Origin: Novosphingobium sp. EMRT-2
GTDB taxonomy: Bacteria; Pseudomonadota; Alphaproteobacteria; Sphingomonadales; Sphingomonadaceae
DNA length: 64,000 nt
Direction: 5' to 3'
NCBI RefSeq assembly: GCF_005145025.1
Contig: NZ_CP039695.1
Span: forward strand, 3,085,501-3,149,500
Shown: positions 58,606 to 64,000 of the stretch, piece by piece
How the letters are laid out: every line of letters starts with the position of its first letter
How positions within the stretch are numbered: position 1 is the stretch's first letter
Notes under the pieces: generated by a model
What the model was told of the DNA's origin: nothing
The model's database searches: none
The model's input: the letters and a program-made list of their open reading frames with translations, nothing else
Made by a program: the position numbers and the translations under genes

Positions 58606-60135
58606 GTGATCGACATGGACCTACTCAGTGTGATCCGCCGCTGGCATTTTCGGCAAGGCATCCCCATTCGCGAGATCCGGCGGCGGACTGGATTATCGCG
58701 CAACACGATCCGCAAATATCTGCGCGATGACGCGGTGGAGCCGACGTTCAAGGTTCCCAAACGGCCGAGCAAGCTTGATCAGTTTGCAGAAAAACTGACG
58801 ACGTGGCTGCGGGTGGAATCTGGCAAGTCGCGCAAACAGAAGCGAACAGCCAAGCAGCTACATGCAGATCTGGTTAAGCTGGGCTACGAGGGATCATACA
58901 GCCGTGTTGCCGCCTTCGCCCGCTCGTGGAAGACCGAACGCCAATATGAAAAGCAAACCAGTGGGCGCGGCACATTCGTACCGCTGATCTTCCAGCCCGG
59001 TGAGGCCTTTCAGTTCGATTGGAGTGAAGATTACGCCCTTCTGAATGGCCGGCCTACCAAGCTGCAGGTGGCCCATACCAAGCTCTCCCACAGTCGGGCG
59101 TTCATCACGCGAGCCTATCTGCTGCAAACGCACGAGATGTTGTTCGACGCACTGACGCAGGCCTTCCGGGTGCTGGGCGGCGTGCCTCAGCGTGGAATAT
59201 TCGACAATATGAAGACGGCTGTAGACCGGATCGGCCAGGGCAAAGTCCGACAGGTCAATGCGCGGTTCGCTGCCATGGCCAGCCACTACCTGTTCGAAAC
59301 GGATTTTTGCAATCCGGCCTCAGGCTGGGAGAAAGGTCAGGTCGAGAAAAACGTTCAGGATGCGCGTCGACGGTTATGGCAGCCAATGCCCAACTTCCCA
59401 GATCTTGATGCCCTCAATGCCTGGTTGGAAGAGCGGTGCATCGCACAATGGGGAGAAATCCAGCATGGCGTCCTCCCCGGCACAGTTGCCGATGTGCACG
59501 CCGTTGAGATTATCAGCCTGATGCCGATGGGGCGGGCCTTCGATGGCTTTGTCGAACATACCAAGCGCGTGTCGCCGACCTGCCTGATCGCGTTCGAGCG
59601 CAATCGCTATAGCGTTCCTGCATCCTTTGCGAACCGGCCAGTGAGCCTGCGGGTCTATCCTGATCGGTTGGTCATCGCGGCCGAGGGGCAAATCTTGTGC
59701 GAGCACAACCGGATTATCGACCGTTCTCACCAGAAGCCGGGGCAGACGATCTATGACTGGCGGCACTATCTGGCAGTTGTTCAGCGCAAGCCTGGCGCTT
59801 TGCGCAATGGGGCGCCATTCCTCGAAATGCCCGAAGCCTTCCGGCAACTGCAGGGGCATCTGCTCAAGCGGCTCGGTGGTGACAGGGAGATGGTCGAAAT
59901 CCTCGCCCTTGTTCTACAGCATAACGAACAGGCTGTGCTCAGCGCCGTCGAACTGGCCCTCGAAGCTGGGGTGCCGACCAAAACCCACATCCTCAATGTT
60001 CTGCACCGCCTGATCGATGGCAAGGCTCCACCGGCATCCCCAATCGATGCCCCGCAGGCCCTGCGCCTCGCCCAGGAGCCTGTTGCCGATGTCGAACGCT
60101 ACGACACGCTGAGGGCGTTACGCCATGCGTCATGA
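58606..60135 (+). CDS. istA: IS21-family transposase IstA
   Basis: The 509-residue DDE transposase starts with GTG. It has an N-terminal helix-turn-helix (about 15-40, [22 protein letters not shown]) and the catalytic core with Asp138 in FQFDWSED, Asp200 in GIFDNMK and the glutamate in KGQVEKN (about 247). A beta-barrel C-terminal region follows. It is intact, so the element may still be mobile. It overlaps istB by 11 bases. Confidence 0.95.
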   Translation: MIDMDLLSVIRRWHFRQGIPIREIRRRTGLSRNTIRKYLRDDAVEPTFKVPKRPSKLDQFAEKLTTWLRVESGKSRKQKRTAKQLHADLVKLGYEGSYSRVAAFARSWKTERQYEKQTSGRGTFVPLIFQPGEAFQFDWSEDYALLNGRPTKLQVAHTKLSHSRAFITRAYLLQTHEMLFDALTQAFRVLGGVPQRGIFDNMKTAVDRIGQGKVRQVNARFAAMASHYLFETDFCNPASGWEKGQVEKNVQDARRRLWQPMPNFPDLDALNAWLEERCIAQWGEIQHGVLPGTVADVHAVEIISLMPMGRAFDGFVEHTKRVSPTCLIAFERNRYSVPASFANRPVSLRVYPDRLVIAAEGQILCEHNRIIDRSHQKPGQTIYDWRHYLAVVQRKPGALRNGAPFLEMPEAFRQLQGHLLKRLGGDREMVEILALVLQHNEQAVLSAVELALEAGVPTKTHILNVLHRLIDGKAPPASPIDAPQALRLAQEPVADVERYDTLRALRHAS

Positions 60136-60904
60136 TCCGGCCAGCGCCGCTGTGGTTGTCATGCTACGTGGCCTCAAAATGTATGGCATGGCGCAAGCCG
60201 CTGGTGATCTGATCGAGCAGGGCGCGCCAGCCTTTGATGCTGCCGTTCCGATCCTCTCACAGCTTCTCAAGGCGGAGATGTCCGAGCGGGAGGTCAGGTC
60301 CATTGCTTACCAGATCAAGGCAGCCCGGTTCCCGGCCTACAAGGATCTGGCAGGCTTCGACTTTGCCGTCAGTGAGGTCAACGAGGCGCTCGTGCGTCAA
60401 CTTCACCGTGGTGACTTTATGGATAGCGCCGACAACGTCGTACTGATCGGCGGACCAGGCACCGGCAAAAGCCACATCGCGACGGCTTTGGGCGTCCAGG
60501 CGGTTGAGCATCACCGCAAAAAGATCCGCTTCTTCTCCACCGTCGATCTGGTCAATGCGTTGGAGCAGGAAAAGGCCGCAAACAGAGCGGGCCAGTTGGC
60601 CGAGCGTCTGTTGCGCCTCGACCTCGTCATCCTTGATGAGCTGGGATATCTACCCTTCAGCCCTTCAGGCGGGGCCATGCTGTTCCATCTGCTCAGCAAA
60701 CTCTATGAGCGGACCAGCGTTGTTATCACCACCAACCTGAGCTTCAGCGAGTGGTCCAGTATCTTTGGCGATGCCAAAATGACCACCGCCCTGCTGGATC
60801 GCCTCACGCATCATTGCCATATCCTTGAAACCGGCAATGACAGCTTCCGCTTCAGAGCCAGTTCCGCCGCCCCAAAATCCAGAAAGGACAAATCACCCGC
60901 TTGA
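60125..60904 (+). CDS. istB: IS21-family helper ATPase IstB
   Basis: A 259-residue AAA+ protein that assists IstA in target choice and strand transfer. Walker [10 protein letters not shown] is at about 109-117 and Walker [11 protein letters not shown] at about 169-178. A sensor region ([12 protein letters not shown]) and the late [15 protein letters not shown] follow. The N-terminal IstB domain is present and the protein looks complete. Confidence 0.95.
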   Translation: MRHDPASAAVVVMLRGLKMYGMAQAAGDLIEQGAPAFDAAVPILSQLLKAEMSEREVRSIAYQIKAARFPAYKDLAGFDFAVSEVNEALVRQLHRGDFMDSADNVVLIGGPGTGKSHIATALGVQAVEHHRKKIRFFSTVDLVNALEQEKAANRAGQLAERLLRLDLVILDELGYLPFSPSGGAMLFHLLSKLYERTSVVITTNLSFSEWSSIFGDAKMTTALLDRLTHHCHILETGNDSFRFRASSAAPKSRKDKSPA

Positions 60905-61001
60905 CCCTGCTCGTCGCAGGCAGCACATCATCCACGCCCACCCGGGTCACTTCTCAATGAAAATCCCGGGTCACTTCTCAGTGCAACTCAACAGTCGGCT
61001 T

Positions 61002-61212
61002 CCTTCAGGGCGCCGATATGCTCGATGCGAGCCTCACATTGGCGACCGACAACAAGCACTGGCGCTTCTCCATCTATGGCCGAAACCTCCTGAATGAGGT
61101 GACGATTGGCGGCGATACACCTTTGCCGGCGGCCTTCGGGGGCACGGGTGCAAGCCTTTCACCGCTAAACAGGGGGCGCGTCATCGGCGGAGAAGTGGCG
61201 ATTAGCTTCTAG
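61002..61212 (+). pseudogene. Second TonB-dependent receptor, 3' remainder
   Basis: Continues the barrel exactly in frame with the sequence left of the IS once the element and one 8-bp duplication are removed (…DNNVGF joined to LQGADMLDASLTL). It ends in the receptor-type C-terminus GEVAISF with terminal phenylalanine. Loss of the last 69 residues, including the final strands, should abolish function of the interrupted receptor. Confidence 0.9.
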
Positions 61213-61270
61213 GCCATTTTCGAGGCGAGTGGAATCACCCGCCAACTCGGAAAATGCCCAAGATCAATTT

Positions 61271-61326
61271 GCTAGAGCATTTCCTGCCGGAAAGCCGGTT
61301 CCCACTTCTGCGCGAAATGCTCTAGC
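61271..61326. repeat. Inverted repeat between receptor remnant and LysR gene
   Basis: Perfect 13-base arms GCTAGAGCATTTC / GAAATGCTCTAGC (61271-61283 and 61314-61326) with a 30-base interior that itself contains CCGG-rich pairs. It resembles AGAGCATTT-type intergenic repeats of alphaproteobacteria (from memory) and lies between two convergent genes, where it may end transcription from both sides. Confidence 0.6.
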
Positions 61327-61376
61327 TGATCGCGACGGATGCAGCGGATTTCCGATCGCACCCCGCCCCCTTGCCG

Positions 61377-62291
61377 TTAATCCGATGATGCGGTGCGCCA
61401 TGCCTGACGAACAAGGCTGACGAGCGCACGGCCAGCCGGTTTTACCTGCCAGCGGCTACGCACAGCATAACAAAGCGTCAATGGATCGAATAAACCGATT
61501 CCCTCCAAGGCCACGAAATTGGCGCGAAACCATGAGTTCTCGGTGAACTGTTTTGCAACCATCCCGATAGCATCGGATGTGGCAACGATCCGTCGAACCA
61601 ATTGAAAATAGTCTGTCATGTGGATCCAGTCAGCGGGACGCTTACCGCTTTTTTCGTACATCTGCTGAATGATCGATGTGTAGGGTTCGGAAGATGAGGG
61701 CACTACGAATTCGAACTGGACCAGCGGCTCCTTGCTGGTCGGGTTTATCCCCAGAATGGGATGATTGTTCCGCACAAAAGGCAGTATTTCGATCGAGGCG
61801 ACCCGCTCGCACTTGAATTCCGGCCAGCGTGCAAAGGCCGCTTCAAGTCCAAAGGCGACATCGATATCGCCGCGCGACAGGAGTCGCACGCCCCTTTCGC
61901 TGTTGCCCGAAACGACTTCGACGCGCACTGCCGGATGGCGCCGCAGCAAAGAAACCAGAGGTTGGGTGAGCAACCAGTCGATTGACCCTGGGAACAGTCC
62001 GATTCGAAGCGGGCCCGCATAGGCGTCGGCGCGGCGGGCTGTATCTCCGAGTAGTTCAGCTGCGTCGGCAAGCAAGCGCGCTGCGCGATCAATAAATTCG
62101 CGTCCCTCCTCTGTCGGCATCGCGCCCCGTGAGGTCCGATGGAAAAGGGAATAGCCAAGATGCCGTTCGAGTTCAGCGACACTCTTGGTCACCGCCGACT
62201 GCGTGACACCAACCGCATCCGCTGCCCTGGAGAAGGAACGAAGCTGACCAACCGCGACGGCATGCTTGAGGCGAGAATCGAGCATGGACAT
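61377..62291 (-). CDS. LysR-family transcriptional regulator
   Basis: A 304-residue regulator starting at 62291 (MSMLDSRLKHA) or two codons later; the longer frame upstream crosses the intergenic region. The winged helix-turn-helix is at about 5-62 (SFSRAADAVGVTQSAVTKSVAELERHLG), followed by a ligand-binding domain to the C-terminus. It is divergent from the racemase gene, the classical arrangement for a LysR regulator and its target. It is the only regulator in the island, so it probably controls the catabolic genes in response to a pathway intermediate. Confidence 0.9.
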   Translation of the reverse strand: MSMLDSRLKHAVAVGQLRSFSRAADAVGVTQSAVTKSVAELERHLGYSLFHRTSRGAMPTEEGREFIDRAARLLADAAELLGDTARRADAYAGPLRIGLFPGSIDWLLTQPLVSLLRRHPAVRVEVVSGNSERGVRLLSRGDIDVAFGLEAAFARWPEFKCERVASIEILPFVRNNHPILGINPTSKEPLVQFEFVVPSSSEPYTSIIQQMYEKSGKRPADWIHMTDYFQLVRRIVATSDAIGMVAKQFTENSWFRANFVALEGIGLFDPLTLCYAVRSRWQVKPAGRALVSLVRQAWRTASSD

Positions 62292-62298
62292 GCCCCAC

Positions 62299-62331
62299 AG
62301 GAATAATTGCTCCAGAGAATGAATTAGGCGA
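62299..62331 (-). promoter_or_regulatory. Candidate LysR-type operator, copy 3 (regulator/racemase gap)
   Basis: AGGAA-TAATTG-N11-GAATTA-GGCGA with half-sites at 62304-62309 and 62321-62326, the most symmetric copy. It lies 8 bases before the LysR start codon and about 130 bases before the racemase start, where an autoregulated LysR protein normally binds. Confidence 0.55.
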
Positions 62332-62458
62332 ATCAAGGTCATTTTGCCAATCTTACTTTCGACACTGCCGCCCAGCACGACTGCAACCCGTCTCGAAATC
62401 TGGAGCGGCGAAACGGCCTGGATCAAAGCGCCAAGGTCTCAGACGCAGGTATGCCTGA

Positions 62459-63604
62459 ATGACGAAAACTGGTCCGCTTGCAGGCCTCAAAATACTCGAA
62501 ATTGCGGGCATCGGCCCGGCGCCGTTTTGCGGAATGCTGTTGGCCGACCTTGGCGCCGATGTCGTCGTCATTGAACGCGTAAGCCCTAACTCCGAAAATA
62601 TCGATCTTGGCAGCGGCGCCATTGTGAACCGCGGGAAACGTGTAATTGCCTTGGATCTGAAGTCCCCCGAAGGCGTCGCGCATGTCCTGGATCTCGTCCA
62701 AAGGGGCGATGTACTGATCGAAGGCATGCGGCCTGGGGTGATGGAGAGGCTCGGCCTTGGTCCCGAGGTTTGCCTAGCGCGTAACCCCCGCCTTGTATTC
62801 GGTCGCATGACGGGTTGGGGGCAGCAGGGACCTCTCGCCCAAGCGGCCGGCCATGACATCAACTATATCGCGCTGTCAGGAGCCCTTTGGTATGCTGGGC
62901 ATCCCGGTGAACCGCCAATGGCGCCGCCAAGCCTGGTAGGCGATATTGGGGGTGGAGCGCTCTATTTGGCCATCGGCGTCCTCGCAGCGGCAATGCACGC
63001 GCGGGATACCGGGAATGGGCAAGTGGTTGACGCCGCGATCGTCGATGGGAGCGCTCACATGATGAACTTGCTCCTGAGCCTGAAGGCCGCCGGCCAGGTT
63101 GCCAGCATACGCGGCTGCAGCATCCTTGACGGCCCTCACTGGTACTCGACCTATCGGTGCGCCGACGGGAATTTCATCTCAGTCGGATCACTCGAGCCCA
63201 AGTTCTATGCGCTGCTTTGCAAAAAGCTGGGGTTGGCCGGCGATAGCAGTTTTGACGACGGCTATGATCGTGATGCCTGGCCCGAGCTCAAGCAGCGTTT
63301 TAGCGAGATATTCGCCATGCGGACACGGGAAGAATGGCGCACACTGCTGGAAGGCAGCGATGCCTGCTTTGCCCCCGTGCTTGATCCGGACGAAGCGGCG
63401 CGCCATCCTCATATGGCAGCGCGAGGCGTCTATCGGGAGATCGACAATATCCTCCAGGCAATGCCGGCGCCACGTTTTTCGGGCTCGTCACTACCGATCC
63501 CCGGACCGATCCCGCTGCATCATGAAGATCCGAGTACAATTCGGCGGGGCTGGAGCAAACCGGACCGCTGCGGGATTACCGCCAGAACCGACTGTTGCGA
63601 GTAG
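62459..63604 (+). CDS. Alpha-methylacyl-CoA racemase-like CoA-transferase III family protein
   Basis: A 381-residue CaiB/BaiF-fold protein that matches alpha-methylacyl-CoA racemases better than CoA transferases. AGHDINYIALSGAL carries His132, and LVGDIGGGALYL carries Asp162, the two-base pair of the Mycobacterium racemase MCR. DAAIVDGSAHMMNLL and the late DACFAPVLDPDEA and PAPRFS segments also fit. It would convert 2R-methylacyl-CoA to the 2S form required by acyl-CoA dehydrogenase. The stop lies inside a small hairpin (63586-63593 / 63603-63610). Confidence 0.85.
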   Translation: MTKTGPLAGLKILEIAGIGPAPFCGMLLADLGADVVVIERVSPNSENIDLGSGAIVNRGKRVIALDLKSPEGVAHVLDLVQRGDVLIEGMRPGVMERLGLGPEVCLARNPRLVFGRMTGWGQQGPLAQAAGHDINYIALSGALWYAGHPGEPPMAPPSLVGDIGGGALYLAIGVLAAAMHARDTGNGQVVDAAIVDGSAHMMNLLLSLKAAGQVASIRGCSILDGPHWYSTYRCADGNFISVGSLEPKFYALLCKKLGLAGDSSFDDGYDRDAWPELKQRFSEIFAMRTREEWRTLLEGSDACFAPVLDPDEAARHPHMAARGVYREIDNILQAMPAPRFSGSSLPIPGPIPLHHEDPSTIRRGWSKPDRCGITARTDCCE

Positions 63605-63713
63605 TCGGTTGGCATGGTGGGCGGCCAGTCACGCAGGCATCGCACACCGCCGCGCCGTCCAGCCGCACGATCAGCCGTTCGATCTGCCCCGCAATCGTCG
63701 TTCCTTCGTTCAT
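63605..63713 (-). pseudogene. 5' fragment of a small gene, cut at the racemase end
   Basis: On the minus strand a frame opens at 63713 with MNEGTTIAGQIERLIVRLDG then AAVCDACVTGRP. It looks like the start of a small CxxC protein that I associate with sphingomonad mobile regions. After about residue 32 it runs into the antisense of the racemase gene and stops at 63576, so the real 3' part appears lost. It probably marks a junction where the catabolic segment was inserted. Confidence 0.45.
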
Positions 63714-64000
63714 CGCCGTGAGGCTATAGCCGCGGCCTCGTGGCCGCGAAAGCAATCATGGCTTCCCGGAAAGACGCCGGACTGGGCTTCCTGTCCGCGC
63801 GCGCATCTCGTCCTTTCGTGTCTCACCAACCCGTCGCCGGCTCCTTGGGCGCATGACCTGGGACGGCCGCGCGCCTCGCGAAACCATCGCGCGGAACTGA
63901 TTTCCCCGCGCCGCTTTGGCGGCGCTCCTCGCGGCCGCTTCGCTCCAAATCAGCCCCGCGCTTCCGGTCCTCCGCTTCGCTTCGGCCTGCGGTTCGCAGC
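63714..64000. other. GC-rich end of window, no gene seen
   Basis: About 290 bases of GC-rich sequence with many short GCGG/CCGC repeats and no frame I can support. Similar-looking spacers occur around conjugation and plasmid-type genes in sphingomonads (from memory). It may be the upstream region of a gene beyond the window. Confidence 0.3.

Larger units (their letters stand above)
58505..60993 (+). mobile_element. Complete IS21-family insertion sequence
   Basis: A 2,489-bp element with perfect 30-bp terminal inverted repeats (58505-58534 and 60964-60993) beginning TGTTGAGTTGCACTGAG. It is flanked by an 8-bp direct duplication GTCGGCTT (58497-58504 and 60994-61001). A second internal copy of the end repeat lies at each side (CACTGAGAATTGACCC at 58549-58564; CCCGGGTCACTTCTCA at 60941-60956), as in the multiple-repeat ends of IS21. 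It carries intact istA and istB in the usual overlapping order. Confidence 0.95.

Overview
The window is chromosomal DNA of a GC-rich alphaproteobacterium of the order Sphingomonadales, most likely Novosphingobium or a close relative. Supporting signs are the murG-murC-murB-ddl-ftsQ-ftsA-ftsZ cluster with an alphaproteobacterial FtsZ tail, a class II (CP4-like) AroA divergent from a FYDLN-acid protein, LDH-type malate dehydrogenase beside sucAB-lpd, and large TonB-dependent receptors in a catabolic region. These are judgements from reading the sequence; no database search was run.

Positions 1-42,355 are core genome. The end of the division and cell-wall cluster (1-7,641) is followed by a TPR-SPOR envelope protein. 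Next come proC, a Bax-inhibitor-like membrane protein, a lipoprotein, tRNA-Ala(CGC), obg and proB. The TCA block lpd, sucB, sucA and mdh is on the minus strand. Then follow small membrane proteins, a YedI-like protein, a PilZ protein, cmk and aroA, tRNA-Ala(GGC), tRNA-Lys(CTT), an EVE protein, an LplT-like transporter, pgsA, oxyR, rnd, aspS and the fatty-acid/murein run acpP-fabF-mltG. Intergenic palindromic repeats of two families are scattered through this half.

At 42,356 a tRNA-Met(CAT) gene is followed directly by a P4-type tyrosine integrase, and the DNA after it is accessory. It has lower GC, looser codon use and a single catabolic theme. The order is TonB receptor, aldehyde dehydrogenase, GMC alcohol dehydrogenase, acyl-CoA ligase, crotonase, SCP2-type thiolase, acyl-CoA dehydrogenase, MFE2-type (3R)-hydroxyacyl-CoA dehydrogenase, second TonB receptor, LysR regulator and alpha-methylacyl-CoA racemase. 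Together these would import a hydrophobic alcohol, oxidise it to an acid, activate it with CoA, correct a 2-methyl centre and shorten the chain by beta-oxidation. The first four functions resemble the sphingomonad polyethylene-glycol (peg) operon, but the racemase and MFE2-like enzyme point to a methyl-branched substrate such as an isoprenoid or a steroid side chain.

The main new observation is a repeated dyad, TARTTS-N11-GAATTR, inside a longer conserved block. It occurs before both TonB receptor genes, before the acyl-CoA ligase gene (degenerate left half) and in the divergent LysR/racemase gap. This defines a candidate LysR regulon spanning the island. The second receptor is a double-hit pseudogene: a one-base deletion near 57,370 and a complete IS21-family insertion (58,505-60,993) with perfect 30-bp ends and an 8-bp target duplication. 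The window ends in a truncated small gene and GC-rich DNA without recognisable genes, so the far end of the island lies outside.
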